A stretch of DNA of 14,166 bases from Lobulomyces angularis (GCA_027604685.1 JADHYX010000137.1:1-14166), one strand, 5' to 3'; positions 1 through 8,826 are shown, numbered from the stretch's first letter. A program made the numbers and translations. The notes: generated by a model not told the origin, from the sequence alone.

Positions 1-111
1 AAAATTAAAAAAAAAAAAAAAAAAATTAATGAATTTTAAAAATTAAAATTAAAAAAAAAAAAAAGGAAAACAAAATGATAAAAAAAAATATAAAATAAAT
101 CATAGTTCATC

Positions 112-1559
112 TTAACTGTGGGAAACGAAATTCCATAACTTTCTAATTGTATCAATACCCAAGGAAGTGAGCTCAAATTGAAATTTATCTTAAAAAAAAA
201 TATAATTAGAAAAAAAAATAAAGACAAATTTCAATTGTCGTTACTGTTTTCAACAAATTTGAAATAAGCGTCATTAGTATTGGTTTTCCTAATAATATTC
301 GTAACAATTACTTGTTTTTCTGGATTTAAATTTCTTAAACTTTTCGCCAATATATTCAGATCGATTTCCTTTCCATTTTCATCAGTAAAGCTCTAAAAAA
401 AGTATATAAGTTATTAATTCTGATGATCATTAAAAGAGTCACATTTTCTTCATCTCCTTCATCTTTTTCGTCATTTGAGGATGCATTAGATTTTTTTAAT
501 TTTTTTCCTGAAAGTTTTTTCTTCTTCAAGATTTTTAAATTTTTTTTTTTATTGCCAGAAATTTCTTCTTCATCATCGTCCGTATAAATTTCTCCTTCAT
601 CTTCTGTGCTGTTACTCAATGACCTTATACTTCTTTTTTTTGATGTTTTTTGAGAAACTTTTTTATTACTACTTTTTAACACAGATTCCACTGAACTGAC
701 ACTACTATGTTCACTTAATTCTGAATCTGAATATATGGTATTGCTTTTATTATTTAATTTTGATTTTGACTTCGCCAGAGGTTGACTAACTTTATTACTC
801 TGTTCCAACAAACGAAAAAATTCTGCGCTTGGATTTTTAATAACCTAAATAGGAGGAAATTAGTAAATGAACCAAAAAAATTTGAGTAAACTCTTTTTTT
901 TTTTTTTCTTCTCTAATTACAATTTCATAATCTTTGATGTAATTTTCTTGTTTTTCACTCAATATCAAAGAGTGAAAAAAGTTAAAATCTTTATCTTGAT
1001 CTATGTTAACAAAGTTAAAAAAGAAAAAAAAAAAAAAAATGTGAAACTAAATAATATATAAAGTTTTTTAACAAAATAAAGAAAAAAAAAAAAAAATTAA
1101 GTAAATGCGAACATAAAAGTTGAAATCCTACCAATAAATTTGATTGTAACATCTATATCAAAACTCCCCCACCCAGTCTTATAAAAAAAAAAAAAAAAAA
1201 AGTAAATTAAAAAATTTATTGTTATAAAAGTAATTTTTACTTCTTCTATTTTATATGGAGGTTTTTTAAATACTAGAAGTTATTTATTTTTTTTTTTAAA
1301 GAAAAAAAATTTAATTTAGTAAAGTAAAAAATGTTAAAATTAAAAATTTTTTTGTAATACTTCTGTGAGGTTTTTTAAAATCGTCATGAATTATCATATG
1401 AACTGATTTAACGTAAGGTTCAGTTGAAACTTCATTTCCGTCCTTATTTAAAAAACAGAGTACAACTTTCCAATTAAATAACAAGGATCCACTTTTTATG
1501 AAACTTTTCAATGAGGTTTTTATTCTGGCAGTCTTGATGACCTTTTTTGGTATAGACAT
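112..1559 (-). CDS. TAF14: YEATS/ET-domain chromatin reader, Taf14/AF9 type (7 exons, 327 aa)
   Basis: Inferred exons on the minus strand are 1559-1361, 1272-1241, 1177-1132, 1000-921, 844-443, 392-245 and 188-112, together 984 nt (327 aa plus TAA). Residues 8-135 form a YEATS domain: ARIKTSLK, WKVVLCFLNKDGNEV, HDDFKKPHR, then ETGWGSFDIDVTIKF and NPSAEFFRLLEQ. H58, F61, W80 and F83 fall where the family's acyl-lysine aromatic cage lies. Residues about 140-250 are a Ser/Lys-rich and acidic linker (DDDEEE plus Lys runs). The last 74 residues are an ET/ANC1-homology domain (IDLNILAKSLRNLN, then FELTSLGIDTIRKLW). Family members read acetyl- or crotonyl-lysine on histones and recruit TFIID, TFIIF, SWI/SNF or elongation complexes through the ET domain. 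The YEATS part looks most like Taf14, whereas the long linker recalls AF9/ENL. YEATS/ET identity is secure; the exact orthologue is less so. The weakest splice is the GTGACT donor at 442. Confidence 0.92.
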
Positions 1560-2020
1560 TCTTAATTTGATTTTGTTATATTGTACAGTTTTAATGAAGC
1601 AAGGGTCGAAAAAAAAAGAAAAGATGATTTTTGTTACTAAAAACCCTCAGTGACTTACTTTATATTGCAAAACCAATAACAAGTTCATTAAGATTGGGGA
1701 AAATGCAACTTGTTAAATAAAATCTGGATTGTAATAGTCTGCAAACCAACATATAAACGCTGAGTTTATGACAAACTTCAAAACATTGAAATAATGCAAA
1801 AAAATCATTCTTCTTTCCAGAGATGAAAAGTAAGTAATTTATTTTAAAAATCAAAAAAAAAATAAAAAATTTTAACTTAAGAACAAACTTGCAATTTAAG
1901 ATCACATTTAATTACTAAAATTTTCTATTTTCTTTACTTATCACATCTGGTGTCACTAGCTACTTAGTCAACGGCTATAGCAAACTAATAACATTTTTTA
2001 ACCTGAACTTATTTTTTTGG
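1560..2020. other. Intergenic region between TAN1 3' end and TAF14-like 5' end
   Basis: This 461-bp stretch separates two genes read in the same direction and should hold the TAN1 3' UTR and the promoter of the TAF14-like gene. An 81-codon minus-strand reading (1660-1905) exists, but it is low complexity at its start, uses a non-AUG-like context and resembles no family I know. A plus-strand acceptor-like tract and GTAAGT donor bracket only 9 nt at about 1821-1830. I see no supportable gene here. Confidence 0.5.
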
Positions 2021-3220
2021 TCAAGTATCATCTACTTTCTTCTCGCCGACAATTTTTTTCGATATTTTACTAATATTATTATTATCTCCGTAAATTTCGT
2101 TTAAATTAAATCCTTTTAAATCAAAGTAATCTTTCACAACACTAATCCCACAAGTAGCTACAAGATCAATATTAAAAATTAAATATTTTTCAAAATTAAT
2201 ACCTTTGAATATTTGTACAATTATAAATAAATCGGGAGTAGTTAAATCCACTTTGTGTTTTTTGTTTTCTGGATTTACAATATCTGCAACCAAATTGATG
2301 ACTTTTGTTCTATCTATAGTATTATTATTTCTAAACAACGTTATCTATGTGGCACTAATAAGATTTATAAATTACCTAATTTTTATTTGAATGGAAAATT
2401 TAATAGGCTCCTTTTCAGAATTAAAGTACGGCAGTACGATATTTTTAGTCAACTTTTCGATATCTTCCATACTAGCAAAACATGTACTTTCAACTGGCAA
2501 TAATCTATCAGGTTAAGAAAAAAAAATTGCAAAATATACTACCTCAATAAAAATTTTGATACTCGCTTTCCACTTTGTTGATAATGCTTCAACAAGGAAT
2601 GAACAAAATCAACAGGAATTATAGGTTCTATAGTCTAATATAATGAAAATACGGAAAAAAAGAAAGATTTGTGATACCTTGACAAAAATGCAGCAGGGAA
2701 TATTGATGTCAACCGCAGTAAACCATCGCTTGGCTTTAACATTATTTAAAGACTTAAGTTCCTCTATTGATGTTATAGTTATTAAGTTACGGTGATTAAA
2801 ATTTAAGCTAGTTATACCAACAAATGCATCTTCAATTGAAACTAGATTTTCTTCAACGTCTTCTTCTTTGTTCGTCGATTCTTTTCCATAAATAGTTTCA
2901 GCATGCTAATTAAAAAAATGATCCAAAAAACAGCAATTTTAAACAACCACATTTGAAAATTATTTATTACGCACACTGTTGAAAATTTGATAAATTTCTT
3001 TAATTGTCTGCTTTTCTTTTCCAAGTACGCAGGTAATGAAGATACCTATTAAAAGAGTTAAGAAATGCTATCATTTCATAATGGCTAAACCTGGTACCCC
3101 CGAATTCAATCCGGCTTTTTCCTTTTTTACGTCTTGAACTAGATAATTCTTTTTCTGCTTTTTCTTATACTGTTTTTGCTCATCAATATTTTTTCTTTTA
3201 TACTTATTGTCCACTTCCAT
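2021..3220 (-). CDS. TAN1: THUMP-domain tRNA acetylation adaptor Tan1/THUMPD1 (7 exons, 304 aa)
   Basis: Exons are 3220-3091, 3045-2975, 2905-2678, 2634-2543, 2504-2376, 2330-2203 and 2157-2021, summing to 915 nt. The N-terminus is Lys-rich (KYKRK, KKKQKK). It is followed by the family's first block, PGIFITCVLGKEKQTIKEIY, and by YGKE before an acidic stretch. The THUMP domain fills the C-terminal half: LLPVESTCFASMEDIEKL, RNNNTIDRTKVINLVADIV, HKVDLTTPDLFIIVQIF and the signature CGISVVKDYFDLKGFNLNE. Tan1/THUMPD1 binds tRNA and brings it to the Kre33/NAT10 acetyltransferase to make N4-acetylcytidine at position 12 of tRNA-Ser and tRNA-Leu. The spliced order matches the family from end to end at a similar length. 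The intron 2 donor is the unusual GTGCGT, chosen because only it keeps frame into HAETIYGKE. Intron 4 is just 38 nt. Confidence 0.93.
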
Positions 3221-3371
3221 TATAATGAGCAAAAAAAACAAAACATTTGTGTAACAATTTAATATTTTTTTTTTACAATTGGGCTAAAATATTTTTGACA
3301 AAACTTTGTTAAACAAAATTTTGTGTAACGACTAGTGTCACCTTGATTTTTTTTTCAAGTAGAATTATTAA
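3221..3371. promoter_or_regulatory. Divergent promoter between TAN1 (-) and the small gene at 3372 (+)
   Basis: Only 151 bp separate the two start codons, so the region must serve both genes. It carries two copies of TTTTGTGTAAC/TTTGTGTAAC on the plus strand, at 3319-3329 and 3246-3255. These lie 43-53 nt upstream of the plus-strand ATG and 26-35 nt upstream of the TAN1 ATG. The same 10-mer recurs upstream of the gene at 7854-8446. A T-rich tract precedes each start. The regulatory role is inferred from position and recurrence only. Confidence 0.45.
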
Positions 3372-3728
3372 ATGAAGTCTCCAATTTTCATTTCAGGCAA
3401 TTATATGCCTATTCCAAAACCAAACGAAGGTAAAATATTATTTTGTTTTCTTGCTTTATTATAAATGATTTTAGCTTTAAACTATTTAAAAAAGATAAAA
3501 CCTGCAATGTTGGAACACAACTTAAAGGAAATTCACTTTCGTAACGTCCTCCCTGATATGATATTCTTCTTCTTATTAAAAGAATATGATCCTAAAGATG
3601 AAGAGTTTTGGTCACAAGTAATTTCTGATTTACATACTCAGTACAATATAAATGCTTCAGCGGATGATGATAGATATTGGAAAGATTTGGGTGGTATAAG
3701 TTGGGGATATGAGCCTATAGAGTTGTAG
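3372..3728 (+). CDS. Uncharacterised small protein (2 exons, 103 aa)
   Basis: Exon 1 is 3372-3429 and exon 2 is 3475-3728, joined across a 45-nt intron with a GGTAAAA donor and a GATTTTAG acceptor. The sum is 312 nt ending in TAG. The start ATG is the first one downstream of the divergent promoter, and the spliced frame is MKSPIFISGNYMPIPKPNEA followed by LNYLKKIKPAML. The protein is soluble, with no signal peptide or clear membrane segment apart from a short FFFLL patch. The C-terminal third is acidic and aromatic (DDDRYWKDLGG, SWGYEP). I do not recognise the family. Codon quality, a clean intron and a balanced composition support a real gene. Its 3' end lies 17 bp from the stop of the convergent gene, so the two transcripts probably overlap. 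Confidence 0.78.
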
Positions 3729-3745
3729 TTCATAAATATATTCAT

Positions 3746-4360
3746 CTATTTACTTTTTTGTTTAATAAACTTTAACGCTTCTAATATATCATCTAGCCTA
3801 TTCCAACAGATTTTCACAACGTCGCCTACTTTCCTAGAAGTAGCACCTTCTCTGCGAGGAAATATAGCACCATCTTCTACAAAACGTACTTGGTAGACAT
3901 TATGAGTTAATCCGTCTCTTAGATCGATAAAATCTCTAGTAAAATGCAACCAACGATTTTTCCATCCATCGTTAACCTTCAAAAAATCAGAATCTTTGCC
4001 TCTTGACGATTTCAAAAACTTCACCAATTCTCCCAACGTAATAAAAAAATCATAAATCAATCCTGATCTTTCAAAATTAATGATAGCTCCTGTTTGATGC
4101 AGTTTGGGATACCTATTTAAAGATTATTAAAGTAAATTTAGTCTGTAAATATACCAAGTAGCACTATTATTTATATCAAATTTAGGTTCTTCCCAATCTA
4201 AAAAGTAATGATATATTGAAATTTGTTTCTTACCAGTTATTATATTTTCTCGAAAATTATTTATAACTCTAGTGATTTGGCGAACTACCTTTGAATTTCT
4301 AGCTTCAGAAGAAACGGTGTTATTATGAGATGCATATCCATATTGGTCTATTTGGATCAT
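3746..4360 (-). CDS. Uncharacterised helical protein with HEPN-like R-x4-H motif (2 exons, 190 aa)
   Basis: Exon 1 is 4360-4155 and exon 2 is 4112-3746, with a 42-nt intron (donor GTATAT, acceptor AAATAG) that splits a Trp codon; the sum is 573 nt. Predicted helices run through residues 20-40, 80-105, 118-138 and 165-188. The segment FTRDFIDLRDGLTHN places R134 and H139 at R-x4-H spacing, at the end of a helix and before a YQVRF strand-like turn. A last helix, CWNRLDDILEALKFIKQK, follows. That layout is what HEPN-fold RNases and related nucleotide-binding proteins show, but the motif is short and a chance match is possible. No membrane segment or signal peptide is seen. I do not recognise the orthologous family. 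The coding call is solid; the HEPN reading is an inference of about 30% confidence. Confidence 0.78.
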
Positions 4361-5009
4361 TTAATTCTTTCACAATGTCACTTGTCGTCGCACAAAGTTT
4401 TGTCAAATATACTTTCGCCAAGTGATAAAAAATATATTGCCCAAGCACTAATGAAATACAGTAAAGATAGAAATTAACTGGAAACTATTCTGGTGAAGCA
4501 AAGATAGAATTTTGTTCTACAATATTAAAGCAATGATAGAATTTTATTGTGAAATTATTATGTTAACCAAAAATGGAATTTCTGTTGAAGCATCAAACAA
4601 ATAAATATAAAAGATTGATGGCCAAAGAAACCCTTAAAATACTAATCCTAATCTGCTCATAAATACATAAATAGACAAAGATAATTATAACCACACGACA
4701 ATCTATGTATATAAAAATGTACTATTCCAATCGAAATAGATAAGAAAAAATTTTTTATTAATATTTTTTTTTTTTTTTTTTGGCGTTATAATATTATTAA
4801 TGTTAAGCTGGTAATAGAAATTTCTAGAATATTTATTTTTTTTCTTTTATGTAAAAAATAAAAATATAGCTTTCATCTTCTAGTTAATTCTAGAAAATAA
4901 AAAATTTTTTATTTTAAAAAAAAAAATTTGTATAAAAGAAAAAAAAAAAAAAGTTTTCCTTTATTTAATAAAAAAAAAAAAATTATATATATAGTTTTTA
5001 TTATACTAG
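4361..5009. other. Divergent intergenic region upstream of the aquaporin
   Basis: This 649-bp stretch lies between two divergently read genes, so it holds both promoters. The half next to the HEPN-like gene (4370-4740) is less AT-skewed and contains short open pieces on the plus strand (for example 4376-4423, and 4497-4603 in another frame). None has introns, length or similarity enough to call a gene. The half next to the aquaporin (4741-5009) is almost pure A/T with long homopolymers, as expected for a promoter and 5' UTR in this genome. Confidence 0.5.
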
Positions 5010-6467
5010 ATGTCAGGATTTCAAAAAACTAGTGAATTTTCTGAAGTAAAGGATTATTCCAACGAGGATATCGAAAGTAAAGGAACTTTTGCTAACAGTC
5101 CTCATTCAGGTATTTTGGCTAATTTTTTTTTAATTTTTTACTCTTAATTTAGATACAACGGATAACGGTCACTTGTTAGGTGAAAGAGAACCTGAAATTC
5201 GTCCACTAAGTTTAAATCCAATGGATTGGTACAGAGATATCAAATCTGAATATGAACAATTCACCTGGGCAATGACAGAGAAGAAAAGAGTTGTAAGTTT
5301 CATTCATTGATGTTAACTTTTAATTGATTCTATTTTTTTTTTTATTGCTTATAGTTATTAAGAGCTATATTCGGTGAAGGTCTTTGTACGTTTTTGTTTC
5401 TTTTTACAGTTATGGCTGCTAGCGTAAATAATGGAAGGTAAAATATCAAAAATTTTTAAACATTATATAATTTTTCTTTTTTTAATTCTTCTGATTATAG
5501 ACAAGAATCACCTGGTATTACTTAAAATTATTAAATTAGTTTATAATTTTTATCAAAAAAATTTAAAATGTATTTAGAAAATTTGGTTGTTGGAGCTGTT
5601 TGTGTTGGTTTCTGTAGTATTGCCTACATTTATTCTTTTGCTGACGTATCCGGTGCTCACTTCAACCCAGTAGGAAAAATTAGCACAATTTTTTTTTTTG
5701 TTTACTGTTTCTTAAAGGCAGTTACTTTTGGTACAATAATAATGGGAAAAGTCAGTGTAAAGAAAGGTTTAGCATTTATCGGAGTACAAATATTTGCAAG
5801 TATTTTGGCAACAATTTGGGTCATGGCAGTCTTTCCAAAACACTTACCTACTGGAATAACTGTTTCTAATGCTTTGGTTGTGAACCTCGATGCAAATACC
5901 AAGTTAGTAAACGCTTTCTTTATGGAAGTAACTCTCTCTTTCATTTTGGTCTATGTTATCTTTGCCACTGCTTTTGATACCGGTAAAACTTTTAAACAAT
6001 TATTTTCATTTCATATTTTTAATTTTTTAGTCGACACAAACCCAGTTAAAGTCGATGGAGGTAAAGGTGCTGTTGGAAACAACTTGACTATTTATGTAAG
6101 ATTAAAATATTTTATATAGACAGTAATAATAAAATATAAAAGACCACATCAGGAAACAGCAAAGCTGGGTTTGCACCAATTGCAATTGGATTTACCCTTG
6201 GATTTTTAGGTTTACTAGGTGGTTCAGTATCTGGTGGTTGTTTCAACCCTGCCAGAGCTTTTGGTCCAGCTATTGTTGCTGACAGGTAAATTAAAAAACA
6301 AATTTATCTTAATATTTTACTTGTGATTTTGTAGCTGGGATAATCACTGGATTTATTGGATTGGTGATTTTGCAGGTGCTGCTTTAGCAGGTTGGACCCA
6401 AAGTTTCTTCGCCCATAAGCCAACTCATAAAAGCGCGGCTGCTCCAACCAACAAAAGCAGAGAATAA
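5010..6467 (+). CDS. Aquaporin, MIP family (9 exons, 344 aa)
   Basis: Exons are 5010-5109, 5153-5292, 5355-5437, 5501-5514, 5578-5669, 5718-5982, 6031-6095, 6143-6285 and 6335-6467 (1035 nt). About 80 hydrophilic residues precede TM1 (LLRAIFGEGLCTFLFLF). Both half-helix motifs are intact: SGAHFNPAVTFG and SGGCFNPARAFGPA, followed by HWIYWIGDFAGAALAG, so this is a complete six-helix MIP channel of the plasma or an internal membrane. By spacing from the two NPA asparagines the aromatic/arginine filter reads Val, Gly, Gly, Arg. That is much wider than water-specific aquaporins, and suggests solute permeation. Intron 5 falls exactly between the Pro and Ala codons of the first NPA, and exon 4 is only 14 nt. 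A poly(A)-signal-like AATAAA overlaps the stop codon. The substrate is not determinable from sequence alone. Confidence 0.97.
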
Positions 6468-6769
6468 ATTAAAAAATAAAAGCGTTTCACTTGTTACTTT
6501 TTTTCAAGTTGTTTTATACCCATTAATACCTTCTATAAATGGTTTTTATTTTTATTTTTCAAAATATTCTTTTTTTCTTTTATTTTATATATAATTAAAT
6601 ATTAAAGGATTTTTTTATTTAATTAAAAAATATTTTTTTTTTTTTTTTTTTTTCAATCAATAACTCATTTTTAAAGTTTGTCAATAAATAAGTGATTATT
6701 AAAAAAGAAAACTATAAATAACTACGAGATTGAAAAAAAATAAAATAAAAGTAAAAACATATTTCATCT
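6468..6769. other. Convergent intergenic region, 3' UTRs
   Basis: The aquaporin and the REC114-like gene end facing each other here. The 302 bp are A/T homopolymers and AATAAA-like hexamers on both strands, and a T18-type run lies near 6631-6652. I see no gene. Confidence 0.6.
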
Positions 6770-7620
6770 TTAATTTTCAATAATTTTTTTAATCTTTTTG
6801 TCAAATACTTTAAACATTGGATCATTCAGAGCAGAGTTGACTAAATTTTTCAATGAGATATCATCTAATTTCAACAAATTGTCAAGGGTTTTTACTGCAG
6901 AAAACGATTTTTTTTCAGAAAACTTAGTTGCATTAGTCAATATTGTAGCATTTTCTTCATTGATTTGTTTAAAATCTGACAAAATTTTACTATCTTTTTC
7001 AATTTCGTTAGTTTCTGAATGTTGAGAAAAAATTGCAGGTTTCGTTATTTGATCATCGGACGGCATCATTGTTGATTGTTGTGAATAAACATTACCCATC
7101 ACCAAATTCCCACTTTCTTCGACAAAGTAGCTATTTTGACTGAAGTTTTGATTATCTCTCTCAAAGTTTGTTTGTGCACCAATTATGCTTACAGAATTTT
7201 TAACACTGTTAAAAAATTTTTGACAAGTCTCATTTTCTTCAAAATCCAGTTGAAACTTTACAATTTTCTTTTTTTTATACAATAAAAAAATTAAAATAAA
7301 AAAAGAAGAGACTTGAAAAAAAAAGTTTACTTTAAACTTTTCGTTGTAATAAGAAAAAGCAACAGAATTTTGGTAAAAGTTAGGTTTGACAGTCAGAGTT
7401 GTTAAATTTAAATTTTCTAATACAGTTTCATTTGGTAAAAAAACTTTTACTATTAAAATTTTTGTTTTTGTGACCTCTACCAAGATGTGTTTTTTGGACA
7501 TTGACACCCAATTCCCAACATTTCCTATTTTATAATATTTTTCTTAATTATTTTAATCTTTATTTGTTAACCTGTAGCTGTGTAGTTTTTGATATACTTT
7601 TTTATATTATACTGATGCAT
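6770..7620 (-). CDS. Probable REC114-like meiotic recombination protein (3 exons, 246 aa)
   Basis: Exons are 7620-7572, 7524-7331 and 7267-6770 (741 nt); introns are 47 and 63 nt. The spliced start is MHQYNIKKYIKNY, then GNWVSMSKKHILVEV and ILIVKVFLPNETVLE, a run of beta strands. NSVAFSYYNEKF joins across intron 2 to KIVKFQLDFEENETCQKFF, which reads as the last strands and closing helix of a PH-like fold. A Ser/Thr/Asn-rich disordered middle follows, then a C-terminal helical tail, LKNLVNSALNDPMFKVFD. The order Y-x-IKKY, W, strands, closing helix, linker and short C-terminal helix is that of REC114, which with MEI4 activates Spo11 double-strand breaks in meiosis. REC114 is poorly conserved, so this is a pattern match. 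Reading without intron 2 would insert a hydrophobic FFILIFLLY stretch that is intron sequence, not a membrane helix. Confidence 0.58.
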
Positions 7621-7853
7621 TTTATTTTTTTTGTAACCTGAAAAAAAGTTTTTTTATATACAAATTTAAGAAATGTTTATGCAAATTAAACAATTTAAAA
7701 CATGCAGTAGCTGGTGGAAGATTATAATTATATAATTTCTTGTAGTTTTTTTACCCATCGTCACCCACAAAATATATAGTAATTAATAAAGTTAACAATT
7801 TGTGGAAATTTTTTTATACCACTTCTTCATTGACGAAATTTAAATATAATTAA

Positions 7854-8446
7854 TTAAAAAAAATAAGAATCAATATCTGAACTTGGATATCCGCTTTCAA
7901 AAGTTATTAAAAAAAAAGATTTCTTGGCATCATTCTTTTTAAAATGAATATCCATACGATTAAATTTGACATTATAAAGAAATGCAATTGAATCTGCTCC
8001 AATATTCTGCTTTAACTGTTTTAAAAAAGGCATTTCTTCCAAAATGTCATCCCCTAAAGAAAACCACGAATCCATTTTATGAGATTGAAGATTCGCAGCA
8101 ATAAATTTACGACGATGATAAACAAAACCGTCATGAGAAAGTTTTATATTAAGTTGATGAGATTCTCCTTCACGGGAAATGTATTATGACTATATACAGT
8201 AGAAGTCCACTTTGCACCTTTCCACGAATATTCTACAAAAGTTTTATTTGCAGTCGATGAAATTTTACCAGCATAAAACCGAGTGATAAGGTTATGAAAG
8301 GAAACTGTTTTATCAAAGCTTTTCAGTATATCGTTGGGAATTGAAAAATCCATATACATTTTTTTATCTTCATAATCTGAGAGATTCTCTAAAGTTAACA
8401 CCTCTATTGTTGATATATTCTTAAGAGTTGTTAAAGAAGAAGTCAT
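7854..8446 (-). CDS. Uncharacterised protein (2 exons, 180 aa)
   Basis: The model is exon 1 at 8446-8218 and exon 2 at 8167-7854 (543 nt), starting MTSSLTTLKNISTIEVLTL and ending DIDSYFF. The two open frames are offset and need either a 50-nt intron (donor GTGCAA, acceptor GTGAAG) or a frameshift near 8170. The intron keeps frame (SWKG then ESHQLNIKLSHDG) but is not T-rich and lacks a clear branch site, unlike others here. The product is soluble and mixed alpha/beta, with KTFVEYSW, YHRRKFIAANLQ and an amphipathic segment, DDILEEMPFLKQLKQNIG. I do not recognise the family. The sense-strand promoter has GTTACACAAA about 40 nt upstream of the ATG, shared with the TAN1 and 3372 genes, which supports expression. 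Confidence 0.68.
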
Positions 8447-8826
8447 TGATTTTTACAAAATGAAAAACAAAAAAATTTTCAAAAATTTGTGTAACCTTTT
8501 TTAAAATCACAATTTCTAAAAAAAGACTTCAACTTGGAGACACTTCACACAACTGTTTAATTCCTACCTTTTTTTCTATTTAGTCATTAATATCTATAAG
8601 AATCTATGCTAATTTTTAGTCAGGATCTTAATTTTAATAAAGAAGGCTTTAACTGTTAACAAAAAAGTTACTAAACATTTATAATTATTTAAAATACTTC
8701 ATCTTGGATATCATTAAAATAATTCTAACAAAGCATAAAAAAACACTAAAAAAAATAAAAAAAAAACTCTAAAAAAAATTTTTTTTCTCTATAAATAAAA
8801 CTTGAATAATCTTAAAAAAAACATTA
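8447..8826. other. Intergenic region between gene 7854-8446 and the Fanzor relic
   Basis: The first about 60 bp (8447-8510) should be the promoter of the minus-strand gene, and contain the TTTGTGTAAC motif at 8486-8495. The rest is A/T-rich with many stops in all frames. I found no trace of the RuvC-I or RuvC-II parts of a Fanzor here, so the missing core is absent rather than merely frameshifted. Confidence 0.5.
8486..8495 (-). promoter_or_regulatory. GTTACACAAA promoter motif upstream of gene 7854-8446
   Basis: On the sense strand the motif reads GTTACACAAA and ends about 40 nt before the ATG at 8446. Identical 10-mers lie upstream of TAN1 and of the gene at 3372, and a shortened GGTTACAAAA occurs just upstream of the REC114-like ATG. 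The function is inferred from recurrence only. Confidence 0.4.

Noticed and set aside
867..1061. Plus-strand open frame of 64 codons
   Set aside because: Antisense to YEATS exon 4 and its introns; homopolymer-driven.
1660..1905. 81-codon minus-strand open frame between TAN1 and the TAF14-like gene
   Set aside because: Low-complexity start, no known similarity and no good splice context; cannot be told from chance.
2205..2503. Two plus-strand open frames opposite TAN1
   Set aside because: They are antisense to THUMP-domain exons and have poor composition.
4497..4603. Plus-strand open frame of about 35 codons in the aquaporin upstream region
   Set aside because: No start in context, no splice partners and no recognisable motif; may be a trace of old coding DNA but not supportable.
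4741..4980. Long A and T runs that look like terminators or hairpins
   Set aside because: Homopolymers of this kind occur throughout all introns and intergenic DNA here, so they carry no specific signal.
5702..5944. 80-codon minus-strand open frame inside the aquaporin
   Set aside because: It is the antisense shadow of exon 6, whose plus-strand translation has clear MIP motifs.
7268..7330. Hydrophobic segment (FFILIFLLY) in an unspliced reading of the REC114-like gene, suggesting a membrane protein
   Set aside because: It starts with GTAAAC and ends with an AAAG acceptor after a T-rich tract; removing it keeps frame and restores a continuous strand pattern. It is intron sequence.
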